The notes under the pieces were generated by a model, which was not told the DNA's origin, made no database searches, and saw nothing but the letters and a program-made list of their open reading frames with translations. From Asterochloris sp. CNOR1 (Eukaryota > Chlorophyta > Trebouxiophyceae > Trebouxiales > Trebouxiaceae): a stretch of 64,000 bases of DNA. The stretch is taken from NCBI GenBank assembly GCA_963969365.1, contig OZ017754.1, forward strand, positions 1,302,001-1,366,000, given 5' to 3'. The position numbers and the translations under genes are program-made. Within the stretch, counting starts at the first letter, position 1. Every line of letters begins with the position of its first letter. Positions 24,729-37,429 of this stretch are shown here, in pieces.

Positions 24729-25563
24729 GGTACATGATGAGCAATCTGCAAAGGCATGAGTATCTGTGTGGCTAGATTTAGTGAAAAGCCTTCCATGCTG
24801 CTGCTGCTCCTTCGCGTAGAATTGTACAGGTTGGAAGTCCGGCCGTGCTGGTGGCAAAACCATACTGCAGTGCAGCTGGGGCCATTTCTGCATTGCTGCA
24901 GATTTGAGTTTCTAACCACTTGAGCTTGCTTTCATGCAGCTGACTTTGCATTCTTAATGCGCCCAGGACAGCCTCCTCTCAGAGGTAGGCTCACGCTGCA
25001 TTCTGGTGGTGGTCTGTCGCTACCTCCATTGCTGAGCAGCTCACACTCAACATGTTCTGCAGGCTGACAGTGATCTGATCCCCACACCTCCTCACCTACA
25101 TGTGCCCCCCGGGTCATGCTGAATTGCTCAAGGATTTGAACTCAGCAGGCATGTTGCTTCCAGCCACCTGTTCGGGAACATCTGAGAGTCTAAGACTTAG
25201 ACTGACTGCGATTGAAGGTATAAAACTGATGCAGCAGAACGTCTCTGGTCACTATGACGCCAGCTATTGACTAGGGCATGCCACGGCCAGAATTGGACCT
25301 GGGTACGTTTCTCTCAGCAAAGGTGGTCCCCTGGCTGCATTGCATGCTGCAAATGCAACAGAGGAGACTTTGACTCCAGAATCCCTTAACTTACCCAGCT
25401 TCTGCCTGGAGCCCGCCAGCGTGAGGCGTGCAAAGAAGGGCGGTAGGCGACGGATCAATGATGAGATAGACAGGGGAAACGCTCCCTGTATGATGGCATG
25501 AGACACAGTCCTGGAACGCTTTTAGTGTGCACATATACAAAGCCTTGGTGGCTCCAAGACGCC
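24729..25563. other. Spacer between the two GAF genes
   Basis: About 0.83 kb with no supported exon. If the two GAF units are separate genes, this holds the 3' end of the first and the promoter of the second. If they are one gene, it is part of a roughly 1-kb intron, since a donor GTGGGC at 24710 and the acceptor at 25741 are both phase 0. Confidence 0.4.
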
Positions 25564-28500
25564 ATGGAGGCCGTGGGAGTTGGAGGAGAAGGAAGACTGG
25601 AGCTCAGTCTGGCACAGGCAGGCCTTGTCATACGGGGATGTCACAGCACCTCCACTGGCCTTACTGCTGATGACCCTCAGAGCCCTACTGTATGTACCAT
25701 GGCTTCATGAGCGGCATGGCTGAGCCGGCTGCTGTCTGCAGGCGTTGCTGAATGAAATCAAGCATGGCCCAGAGATCAGCCAGCTTGCTGAGGTCACCCT
25801 GATTGAAGCCTATCAGCACAGGCGGATGGAGGGCAAGCTGCTGCATGCGCTCAGGGTGCTGCTGCCTGGCCTCCGGTATATGAGGTGAGCACTTCTTCAA
25901 CACGAAGCTGCTGCTCTAAGCTAAGGCATGTGACCGTGGCAAGGGTGACTGAACACTATAGTTCACTGGCTGCCTCCTCAGGGGAAGTGCCTGCAGTCTC
26001 CCGAGAGCAGGGGCATTGCAGCTGTGAAGGCAGTGTCTCCTGCTTTCTGTGCATGCATGCAGCAGAATGTTGCACAGTGGCTTCACTCAGAGCCCGAACA
26101 AATGCAGGCATGCACACTTTTACAGCAACGTCAGTCCGCCTGGTCAGCTGCTAGATGCAATCGATTCCATGTTCAGTATGTGCAGCTGACACATGAGCTA
26201 GGCAGGGCTTGGCTGCTGTCTACATAAAAAGTGCCTCAACCGCTAGTGGCTGAGGCGTGGCTGTATTGGTACATGACCTTTTGCATGCTTTGTGGGCCAT
26301 GATCACGGCCCAGCACAATGTCTGCCCTAGCCGGCAGCCTGAGGTCAGCTGCGGACAGCCACCTGTTGTGTGTGCCTGCAGCATACAGTCACCCCAAGAT
26401 CTGGTCTGATTCTGCAGGGAGCTGCTTTGGGCTAGATAATCGTGTGGATTGAGGATGCAAGAGCCATGTGCCAGCTGCTGACGGCTGCTGGATGATTGTG
26501 CCTGCAGCATTGCGGCCATCCTGAAGGACGGAGTGATTCTGCGCAGCAGCAATCTGATGATGGAGGGCAATGTCGCCTTCAATGCTGCCACCCTGCGAGG
26601 CTCAGCTGCACGCATTGCTGCCCGCAAGCACACCATGTTCCACAGCAAGAAGCGCTCCAATGAGGAGTGAGCCCGTGTCATGCAGCTGTGCACTCTTTAG
26701 CTGAGGTGGTGGCAATTCGTGGTGTTGCCTGTGCTAGATTAGCTCTGCATCGCTGTCCAGGGTCATCTGCTGCATTGCACAGTCTGTGGCCATCTGCCAG
26801 CTGCAAGTGTTGGGTTTCACGCATCGCATCAGCTGAACCCCCCCCAGCTGCCTGTGTCGGGTCAGGCCAGGGCCCTGCTGCAGCTTGCTGCCCTGTGTAT
26901 GGTCAGCCCAGCTCAACAAGACAGGAGTAACATAGTAAAGGTGACAGGCTGCAAAATAAAGCTATGAGGCAAACTGGCTGTTGCAGGAAGGAGAAGTATT
27001 ACGAGTTGAAGGAAGCCAACCAGGAAACTGGGTCCACCTCTATCCTTTCTGTGCCCATACCAGCAGTGCGGGCCTACGACTCAGCCTGGATCCCTGGCAT
27101 GGATTCCAGCCATGTCACAGACCCCTCAGCAGACCCCCAGACGAGGAGTTGCAGCGTGCTGCACAACATGAATGGGGCCATTGGAGTGGTCACCTTCGGA
27201 CTAATGACAGAGGACATTGCCCTCAGCACCAGGTGGGCGCAACTTGGGCAGATCAGTACTGATCTGGAAACAGAAGTCCCGGGGCTACATGCAGGCGCTT
27301 AGCACCTGGTGGGCAGGGCTGCGCTGCACCCACACAGCTTGCACCCAGACAGCTTGCGCCCACACAGGGCTGCGCTGCACCCAGAAATGGGCTGTGTGGG
27401 CGTGATCTGCACCTGGGGGCCATGGAAGCCTGACTTGCTGCCTGCCACTGTCCTGGTGGGGGCTGAGCCTGCAGAGCTAGCAACCTTCTGCGCGGGCAGT
27501 GCTCATATCCAGCTGCAGTCCAGTGGCTGCTGCTCTGAATGGCGATCACATGCAGTCATGTTTCCTTTTCAAAGCTAGGGGACAGCAGGGCCAGTCACAG
27601 GCAGCCCTGCGCTCCTCAGTGCGGCCTGTCCTGCCTGTGCAGGCAAGGAAAACACTTCATGGGGTTGGCCCAGAGCCTGGGGCCTTATCTGGCCTACCAT
27701 GCTGTAACACCATTGGATGATCTGGAGATGGATCTGCAGAAGGTGGCAGCAGCCAACACAGGTGCGTGCCTGCACCCCGCCAACACAGATTTTGATGACA
27801 GTTTGATTGCTGCCTGCCCTGCCATTCCAGCTCTGGAAAGGCTTTAGGGAGTGACACGAAGATCAGGAATGGCATGCCCCACGCTGAAGATGGGGCAAGC
27901 CCCTGCTTTAAGACCAGAGTCCTGCATGTGCTCTGTCAGTGCTGGTGACCCTGTGTGTGTGAGAGCCCTCGGCCCAACCTGTGTTTCTGCCATGCAGCTG
28001 CTGCATCGGTGCGCCGAGCAGCGGACACAAGCCAGTCTGAGGATGCAATGGCACATGGGCATGAGCTGCACAGGGGCAGCCACCACCATGAGGCCCCGCC
28101 TGCAAGCCAGGCTCGCATGGTGTCTCCTTTTCAGAACTTCTCCCTGCCGGCAGATGCTCCTGGACCAGGCAGCGGGCAGGAGGCAGGGCAAAGGCCCAGG
28201 GTACGGCTTCTGTTGATGTGATGGTGAAGGGGGCAGTCCTGGTTCAGGGCAGCGCGTGCTGCAGGGATTGGGTCCCAAGGTGTGGGTCTGGCCCACACCC
28301 CACCCCTGATGCCTGCCACTTGTCCTGGAGCACACATCGCCCCGACTTCCTAGCACAGTACCCCTGGGCTGCTGTGCATATTAACAACTGAGGCACTGGT
28401 GGAGGGCAGTGATATGCGGCAGGCATTGGGGTGGGCTGGACAAGGCTGGGTCTGCCTTGCTGATGGGTTGTTGCCGTGGTGCACTGCATATGGCCAGGGG

Positions 28501-31500
28501 TACTCCAAAGTCTTATGGCAGGAAGTATGGTGGAATGTTGTGCGGCTGCAGGCTGCCATAACCATCTGCAGATGGCGTGCTGCTGCAAGACACAGCACAG
28601 TGATGGCCAGACAGTGTTGCCTCTCCTGGCACCTGGGGTTCCTGGTGGCGAGCAGACGGGCCCAAGCTCTCTGTGGAACAGCTTGAGGCTCAGAAGTGCT
28701 GCCATGCCTCCAGGGCAGCATGTCCACCTGCACTGCTGGCAGGCGGTGCGCCGCTGCCTGGCTCCCCCCTTGTTGCCTGCAGGAGAGCTTTGCCCCTCTG
28801 CGCACTGCTGCACAAGCCGTTGTCAGCGCAATCTGAGAGCATGCTGGCCGCTGACCCACCCACTCCCATTGCTTGCCTTCAGGAGTGGCAGCAGCTCCCC
28901 GCACGGGCACCTCCCATCCTGATTCAGAAGCAGATGACAGCTGAGCGGGCAGACTCCCTGGAGACAGTGCCCAGCTCGGAGCTGCCCATGAAGCACATTA
29001 GCTTCCGCCCGGAGTTTGAGTGGGACGACCAGGGGTCTCATAAGGGGCCTGACCTGGTGCGTCCTGGGCTGCGATGGCAAGTTGTGCAAGCAGCTTGCTC
29101 GTCTGCTGCAGTGCACCCAACCAGGCTGCCTCCTGTCTTCCGGGGGCGCCCACTGCTGCACGCCATCTCTGCCTTGCCTCAAACCAGGCTTGCACCACAA
29201 CGGTAGGCTGCTGCTGCATGGGCAGCAGGGCGGGCAGCAGATAAGCCTTCCGCAGCAGTTTGCACCAGGCAGGGCCATGCGGCCTGCATGGGTCAAGCCC
29301 TTTGCCGTTGCAGGTGCTGCAGGGCAGCAACAGGCCCTAGCAGCAGGGTGTTCCATAACACTGCAGCCATGCTGCACTGAAAGCAAGAACCAGGCGCTGC
29401 CCGAGCAGCAGGCCGCATGCAGGGAGGTTGTGTTGCACTGACATGGCAGTTGCTCGTGCAGGCACAGCAGGGCAGCAAAAGGGCCCAGCAGCAGGAGGGT
29501 CCCAAGGAAGACCCAGTCAAGGTCTCCCATGTGGGGGCCCCAGTCAGGGATGGGCTGACTCAGAGCCTACAGGACAGCAAGTCCCAGCCCAGTCGCCTGA
29601 CCCGCAGCCTTTCAGGCATCGCAGCAGAGGCTGGGTCGGCAGTGCTGGCCTCAGCCCTGCGGGAGGCAGCGCCCATGCTGCAGCAGCCAGGAGCAAGCGA
29701 ACTCGTGGGGCACGGCTCCGGACCCTTGGACATCCTGGCTGCAGCACATCAGCGGCTGAGCCAGCCGTCGCCATTTGCGCAGGTGGCCACCTCTTACCTG
29801 AGGCGGCGGGGTGCTCCTGAGCCGTTGACGGGCGCCATGCAGGCTGGGAGGGATGAGGTGGATTTGGCTGAGCTGCGGGTGAGCTGGGCAGCAGGGGTTG
29901 ATGGTGGAAGACAGTGGTCTGGCAGGCCTGGACACCGCCTGCGACACGGCAGCGGGCACCATGCAGGCTGGGTGCGGAGCTGGATTCTGTTGAGCTGTGG
30001 GTGGGCTGGGCAGCATATTTCACAGGGGTGGAAGCTGAGATCAAAAGGCAGTCAGGCATGCAGTTACCTGAGGCAGGGCAATGCCTGGCATACTGTTGTC
30101 AGGGTGGCGGCAGGGCATGCAGGCTGCAAGCAGTGGACTGGTCCGTTGAGCTATGGGTAAGCTAGGCAATGTGCCTCACAGAGCTTGGTCCTGACTGGCA
30201 GAGACCTGGCTAATATGTATGTAGCGGAGGCAGCGCACTGCCTTCAGCTTGTAAAGGAGGCCAGGCGGGCTGCAAGCTGCAATGCTCATGATGCAGAGCT
30301 GTGGGTCGGGTATGACCATGGAACTGTGTGGAGGGTGACTGCCTTCAGCCAGAGCTGTTGCTGACATAAACGGCATGCAGGCTGGACAGTTCTTGTGAAT
30401 TGATGGCGGTCAGGCCGCTGCACATGTCAGGGGCAAAGGTTGGCTGGCATGTGTTGGGCCAGGAGTTTGCGTGCTGCATATGAGTCAGGCAGCTGCTCAG
30501 GCGCAAGAGTTAGGTCTCAGGCAAGAACATTCGTTGCTGCCGCCCGTCCACCAAGCAGCTCAACCTTGTAGGTTGAGCAGCTCCTGAGCAGAGCTCTGCA
30601 GCATGGCAGAGCCAGTATGGCGGGGTCAGGTCAGGACACATACCGACATGACAAATGTGTTGTGCTGGCATACTTCTGTTCACACTGTGTAGCCCATGCA
30701 CCTGGCAAAGGTCTCTGCAGCAGTGGCAGCCTCAGTCCTTTGAAATAGACTGGGGGCCGCAGTTGCTGGCGGACTGCCCAACATAGGTGAAGGGGGCACC
30801 TAGGGTGCCTTTCGTGGTGCCGCAGCCCAAAAGGCTGCCCACAACAGGCTGAGTGGCTGATCCTGAGCGTCTGCCTTCAGAGCAGCAACCTTGGCTGTAG
30901 CAGCCTGAAGAAGCCTCACCTGCTCTGTGTTACAACGCCATGCAGCAGCGGCTTGAGGAACCGTCACTCACCTTGTGCAGGCCGCCCACAACAGGCTGGG
31001 CTCAGGGCTGAGGGCATCCTTCTCTTGGGATAAAGATGGGGGGCCGCCTGACACATGGACCGCTCCCATAGCCTTTGGGTCGGCGCCTGTGCCGGCTGGG
31101 GTGCCTCCGATGGAGCTGGAGGCGGCAAAGGCTGAGGCCAGCAGCTCAGCACCAGACGCACTCCACCCATGGCCCCAGGTCAGCCCTGGTTCTTGCTTCA
31201 GCAGCTGGCATGCTCATCCTTAGAGCAGCTGCTGGTGGGTGCAAGCGAGACACTGCAGCGTTAAGGCAGCACATGAGGCTTTGTGAAACTGCTGCTGCAG
31301 TGCATGTCAGCTTGAGCGCCTGCGCCCCTGCTTGTGCCTGCCAGGCGAGATGCTCGCCCTCCCCTCAGTGGCACCTGCAGCGTTGGTCAGATGTCCAGCC
31401 ATGATCCCGCCTTCCCAGCTGACATCCCGATCCCCTGCCCAGCAGGTGTCATGGCCAGAGACCTGGGTGCCCAGCCCCCACCACCAGCACGGGCAGCAGC

Positions 31501-34500
31501 GGCACTCAGACGTGCCGGCCTTCACGTCTGGCTCGTCCAACTGCACAGACGACGCTTCTGAGCAGCCACTGTCTGTGTCGCCAGCGTACCACATCGTGTC
31601 ACCAGAGCGGCAGTCCCAGCACAACAGCACGAGTCAGGCATCTGGCAGGTGAGGCACGGACAGCTGCATCATCTGGATGCCTGCAGCACTGGGAGCCAGC
31701 CATGTAGCAGGGTGGGGCGCGGCTGAGTGCACCTGTGGGACATCCACCCCTTTCTGGGCTGTTGCCAGGCATGGCATTGCTGTGTTGCCTGAGCAGCTCA
31801 GTTGCGCAGACCAAGCATGCAGCGGGAGAGGTTGTGTAGTGCATCTGCTGGGCCTCTGGGCCCCTTTTTCCAACATGAACTTGCATGGTTGCTGTGCTGG
31901 CAGAGCACGCAAGTGAGGTTTTCTCGCAGGTGAGCTTCAGCTGTGTGCATCTGCTGCACACCTGGTAGGCCTCTGGCCTGCTTCAAGTCACAAACGTGCA
32001 GCCAGGCTCACAGCTGACATGAGGCTGCACTCTCTGCCCTTCTGAGCAAACAGCTGGGCTGCTCCAGACTGGTGCCTGTCTGAGAGCTTCCAAGCTTCTG
32101 TCGAAATGCTGCACTTGAAAGCAGCAGTGACTGCTTGATTGCAGGGGGAGTCCAGGGGATCTCTGCAACTGGGCTGTCTCAACGCACGGCTGCAGGACCT
32201 GACAGTGCAGCTGCATAGCTGCAGGTCTGCTCAGAGGCTGTCGTCACCTTGGACTTGCCTGAGCTGTAATGCTGGCACGTAGGTGACCCCCCCTTAAGGT
32301 GGTCTCCCAATTGCCAGCCTGTGAGCATGCCTCTTTATCACTTGACCTTACCTGCTTGCAGGGGCAGCCCAGGGGCGTTGCTCAAGGTGGTTGAGGGGTT
32401 GAAGGCAGCCAGCAGGAGTAGCAGCACGTCCAGCATCTCACAGGCGGCTGCCACTGCAGCCAAGGCTGCAGCAGCGCTGCTGCCCACTGGGGGGCAGAGG
32501 CAACCAGGTGAGCTGGCCTGTTCGGTGGGCTAAGCAAGCACAGAGCGCAAGCTGTACCAGCAGCTGGGCTGTGTCTTGCCTTTGTGGCTACACGCAGTGA
32601 CCTAAGGGCTATTTAAGGCTGGTGCCCTGCATTTGTGGCGACTGCTCTGCACCCACCTCAGCTTCCAGGCTAATGGCAGTAACAATTGTGCAAGGCAAAG
32701 CACCAAAGCCCTGCAACGTCGCCAGGCAGCATCTGCATTGCAGCGCCGTGGTGCGGCAGGCCAAGCTGATGAGGAAAGAGCAGACTGGCCTAACCTGTCT
32801 CCAACAACTCAGACAGTGCTGCTGTGCTACTGCAGGGGAGCCAAAAAAGCTGGCTGCCTGACCACCTGTGATGCTGCTGCTGTGGAGGCACAGCCCCTCG
32901 GCGGTACCACTTTCTTTCTGGGTGCAGCAGTTCAGCAGCTCAAGCTATGCTGCCTTGCTGCTGCAGACGAGAGCCATGGCTGGCTGGTGAACGCAGAGGA
33001 GGGTCCTCCAGAGCCACCAGTTAGTCAGCCAAATAGCAAACCAGCATCGCCCGAACGCGCCCAGCCCTTAGCTTTGTCCCCTGACAAACAGCAGCAACCA
33101 AAGCAGGAGCAACCGGATGAGGAGCAGCTAGATGAGGACCGTCCCCTGCTCTTTGCGCTCAACTCCTTCCGACGGCGCCGCGATTCTCTGAACATCCGTT
33201 ATAGTACTTCCACTTATTATGATGGCCAATTATACACGCCAGCGTGAGCGCAGAACTTGCCTGCTGGTGTCTCAGGTTGCATGCACGATGAGATGGCTGG
33301 TGTACCTGTCAATGTAAGCAATATGGTGCCCAACTGTAGGCTGAGTCTGTCCAGGTAGCATACCTTGTGCAGTAGCTGCCGTGCATGCAGTGCACAGGCC
33401 TGCACACATGCCTTGTAATGGTCGCAACACATGATATCGCCATTTATGCAGCATGCTCAGTTCAGCAGCGGCTGAGAAGATCTTTTCTGCTGTGCACTTG
33501 TTCTGCCTGAGGCCATTAAAGTGATGATTCCTGCCACGGCAGTGGTGGGATGCCTGCTTGGGGTAGCCCCTTACTACCCAGCAGTAATTGCTTGGGGACA
33601 ATCAGCTCAGAGTGTGGCTGCTGCCTGCAAGCTGAGCGCCTCGCCAAGCTTTGGACTCAGCCGCTCTCCTTTGCAAGAATGTGTACGAGCTAAAGTTCTG
33701 GGCTTGCCAGCCTGTGTATGCTAACATTACCCGCGCTGTGACCTGCTCAGCCGACCCTCACACCTTGCTGTTGTCATGTGCAGGGAGCACTTGTCCCAAG
33801 GCATGCTCGGCAGACCCTCGTACTCGCGGGAACGCATCAAGAAGATGCCCACCTCCATTGCTGAGGGGTCTGGGGGAGATGGTGGCGCAGCAGTAGGGTC
33901 TGACATGAAACCCCAGCGTGCCAGTCCGCCACCCAGAAAGTCCCAAGCAAAGGCTGCAGAGGTGCCCCGAGACCTGCCTGGTATCAAGAGGGTGTCTGCA
34001 GAGTCTACAGGTGGGTGGCAGTGTCTTCTTGAGCCAGTGGCCCGTTAGCACATCTGCATGAAATTTGCAATGGGCAGGGTCTTGGTGCAGGCGCCGTGGC
34101 AGCGTCTGCTCATGCAGGTGTAGCAGGGTGTGCAGGCTGTGATGGAGTGCCAGCATGTGCAGGGTAGCATGAAGGGATTTGTCACTGGTGTCTACAGGCA
34201 AGCGCGCTTGCTTGTGCCAGTGGCATCTTGTTGGTATGGGCAGCTGACAGGCCCACTGGCACGCAGAGCCATGGCTTACTTTTGCTCCCTCCTGCTGTGC
34301 CCCGTTGAGTGCTGTAGGCACAAGTGTCTGCGCAATTGTGCTGGTGGGGTTCAGCATTTCTTGCACAAATAGTGCCATGCACCTGCTAAACTGATAATCA
34401 CAACTAGTCAGGGGCTGTGAAAGAGTGCAGAGCACACTATCCCACCACAGGGCTGGCATGCTTCTGCAGGCGCCTGCAGTCGGGCCAGCCAGGAGAGCTC

Positions 34501-37040
34501 TGGTGGCAGCGAGACTTTGCGGGCGCACAATGCTGCACGGCGCCCATCCTCCATTGAATATGACAGGACATTCCCCAGCGAGTGAGTCACCTGCTGCTGC
34601 TGAACTGAGTGAGCATGCTGGCAGTCATGTGATGTGACTGGTCAGGGCAGCTGCCACCAAGTGTGAGCATGAGGCAGCCCATGCCTTGTCTGGTGGCATG
34701 TCCTGTATGCACGTAATCGGGCGTCAGTGTGCCTCATGCTTCTTGCCTTGTGATTCATGGACCTGAACGGGTGACTGCCTCAACTGCACCTTCTGCTGCA
34801 TCCTGCAGTCATCGGAAAGGTCCTTTCTTGCCATCCCTTGCCACAACATGAGCTGCAGGTGTCTCAACGCGGGACACGCAGCCTCTACCCTGTCGTCTTG
34901 ACCGAGCACGTGCATGGCTTTGGGTTCCGCCTGTGCACTGTCACACATGGGGTCTCACAGCTCGCCTGTTGTGTGCAGCACCACTACATCATATTCTGGC
35001 TACAGCACAGAGGACCTGCCATACACGGGCAATGGCAGTGAGGGACTAGTGGAGTCCTGGCCCCTCATGACTTTCCGCGATAGGCAAGCCCACCTCTGGC
35101 CTGGTGGCTTTTCAAGTGTCAGGTGTACAGTCAAAGCTTCTCACACACAAGGAAGTCCCCTGCGCCTCCCTATCAGACATGCAATATGCTGTCAGCAGAC
35201 GCCCGGCAGGCTAATGGTGGCGGTTTCTGGCGACAACTCCCTCTGCATTGCAGGAACCTGGAGAAGAAGTTTGGTGTCTGGTATGCTGAGCACCAGCGCA
35301 AGGTCAGCATGGGTGTTGGTTGTGGGCTTGCTTTTTTGCTTGGGGTCAAGTGACTGCCATGAGGCTTGTACAGCGCCTGGCCGTTCGGCAGGTCATCGCG
35401 CCTGCTGCCTCTGCCTGCCTGCCGCCCGCTGGCAGCAACTGTCATGATGTCCTGCATGCAAGTGGGGTGGCTGAACCCCTGGCCTGTCACCAGCTATAGA
35501 GGGCCTGTCCCTCATGCCTCCACTCTGATGTCCATTGCCACATCCTGAACCATTGTTGCTGCTCGATTTTCTCACACCTCTTACCAACTGCCCTGTCTTG
35601 TGTGTCACCGGCTCCATTGTTGCTTGCTGCAGCAGGTGGAGATGCAGCTTGGAGCAGTGGCCTTGTTGTTGATGGTCTTCCTGGCAGCCAACCAGCCCTT
35701 TTTGGTGGCTTCTGAGTCCGTACTCTGGCCTTTTGCTGGCCTTTTGACGATCTTGGCCATGCTTGGATTTGCACGGCCGGACTGGTGAGCCTGCCCCTGG
35801 CCACTTGGCCAGCACAGCAATCTGCTAAAGTGCCTGATGATCCTGGAGCTGCATCTATGTGCATGTCTGTGTACTGACAGATGCTCAAGCCAGCAGTTGG
35901 TGTATGCCAACTTCCTGTCCATCTGATGAACTGCCTGTCTGCAACAAGGTCGCCACCGTACAGCATGGACAGCCTGGCGCCCACTCCCTTGCAGCACGCC
36001 ATGGCATTGCAGGCGCCCCTGCTCCCTTTAGCTGACCCTCTCTCTTGGAAAGCCCGACTTCCCTGTCTGCAGGTACCATCAGTATTCAGACCCCGTCGTC
36101 ACCTGTCTGCGCTCAGCATACATGCTCCTGGCCATTATGACCCTGCTGCCAGGCATGCTGCAGCAGACTCTGCCGCGGTGCCACCAGCTGGGTGTCTGGT
36201 GGTGGCTGCGGGCCACAGGGGCAGAGCACCTGCTCATCCTTCCCTTAGGTTGCCGAGTGAGTGCATAGCATGTCCTGAGGGCTGAACACAGGGTGCCCGG
36301 GGTCTGCTGTCTGTTATGCACAGAGCAGCTGTTTGTCCTTCCTCTAGGGTGCTGAGTGCCTGTCCGTCAGCTTTGCCAGCTTTGGTGTGGATGTGGGTCA
36401 CCTCATGCCCACTGCTTGAGGGCATGCTGTGCTGACTGCCACCTGCCATGCATGCTCTTCCTCCCTCTGGGGTGCAAAGTCGGTTTCTGGCAGCCTTTGG
36501 CTGCCCATAGGTTGAGCAGAGGCATGTGGTGTACCAAGCTGAGCTGCCGACTTTGTCCTGCCCGCCATGGCCAGAGCAGCTGCTCAAGTCCATCCCGGGG
36601 GGGCCTGGGGGGGACTGCCAGGCACTCAGGCAGCCTCAGCTGTGCATGTTGCTTTTGGTCAGGAGGGGGCAGGCCTCGTTGTTTTGGTGTATCCTCTCTG
36701 GTTCCATTGCTACAGTATGGGCCATGGTTGTTGACAGATCTGCAAAGTGACCGATGGCACCCTGTCAATGATTTTCATTTGCCAAGAAAGGACCAGACTT
36801 TCTGCCCTGCAGGTTCGTATGCGTTTCTCTGTACCACTACAGCTGCTGGGCTTCCTGATTACCGCCTGGTCCCCCTTGGGACAGATCTGCAACACATGCC
36901 ACCCCAACAGTCTGTATGTAGTCTGCGCCGCCAAGGGTGTGATACTTCTGTTCTCGGTTGGTTTTTGCGTCCCGTTGGCCGTCATCAACACTTTGGAAGC
37001 CAAGTCACGGGAGGCCTTCCTGATTTACAGGCATGCCTAA
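25564..37040 (+). CDS. GAF-like domain protein with C-terminal multi-pass membrane domain, paralogue 2
   Basis: Exons: 25564-25689, 25742-25884, 26508-26666, 26987-27232, 27643-27761, 27998-28200, 28883-29056, 29462-29878, 30981-31178, 31419-31648, 32362-32507, 32967-33243, 33784-34010, 34470-34581, 34979-35083, 35254-35302, 35633-35784, 36073-36256, 36738-37040 (3,570 nt, 1,189 aa). Residues ~43-264 repeat the GAF-like module of the upstream gene: LLNEIKHGPEISQLAEV, IAAILKDGVILRSSNLM, STSILSVPIPAV, NGAIGVVTFGL, GKHFMGLAQSLGPYLAYHA. Residues ~265-960 are a disordered Ser/Pro/Gln/Ala linker with RMVSPF near its start and FALNSFRRRRDSL further on. NLEKKFGVWYAEHQRK leads into four to six membrane helices (for example MQLGAVALLLMVFLAANQPF, SAYMLLAIMTLLPGML, GVILLFSVGFCVPLAVINTL), ending REAFLIYRHA. 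The intron after 35083 uses a GC donor. The function is unknown; a membrane-anchored sensor is inferred. The first intron, only 52 bases, is the least certain. Confidence 0.7.
29831..30165 (+). repeat. Degenerate tandem copies of an exon 3' end
   Basis: The end of the exon at 29462-29878 with its donor (gccatgcaggctgggaggga through gagctgcgggtgagctggg) recurs in weakened form near 29955-30020 and 30103-30165, with a shorter echo near 30295-30310. Spacing is about 125-145 bases. Each copy retains a GTGGG- or GTAAG-like donor. It is read as duplicated exon-intron junction material decaying inside the intron. Confidence 0.65.
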
Positions 37041-37429
37041 TGACGCTAGCACCCTGTGCATCCAGCACTGCAGCACTTGTCATGCAAAGCTTTCGGCACT
37101 CCCCACAATGATGACAGATGTGCTCTGAACCAGTGCAACAGAACAAGCTCCTTTAATGAACTCTTCCACCTGTTCCATTCTTTTTGTCAAACTGCCTCTG
37201 AACTTGCAGTGCTGCTTGCAAGCCGTCAGGCTGCCAGAAGGACCAACTTTCAAGATTACAATCATGAGAGCTAGGTGATGATAAATCTGAGGCATCTCAG
37301 AGGACTGATCTCCCCGATGAAGCCATAGCAATCCTCAGATGCGCTGTCAGGGTGAGGGATAGGTTACATTAGTTTTCGACAAACTACGTGGCTCGCCTTG
37401 AGGCGCAAACACGCCAGGAGCTTTGCAGC
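37041..37429. other. Intergenic region upstream of the dioxygenase
   Basis: About 390 bases between two plus-strand genes, holding the 3' UTR of the GAF/membrane gene and the promoter of the dioxygenase. No recognised motif and no further exon. Confidence 0.4.

Noticed and set aside
28823-29530. 235-codon minus-strand open frame
   Set aside because: It overlaps the antisense of two phase-consistent exons of the GAF/membrane gene and their intron, and has no recognisable domain.
29417-30160. 247-codon plus-strand open frame taken as a single exon
   Set aside because: It starts in intron sequence and reads through the good donor at 29879 into the repeat ladder. The spliced exon 29462-29878 explains the coding part.
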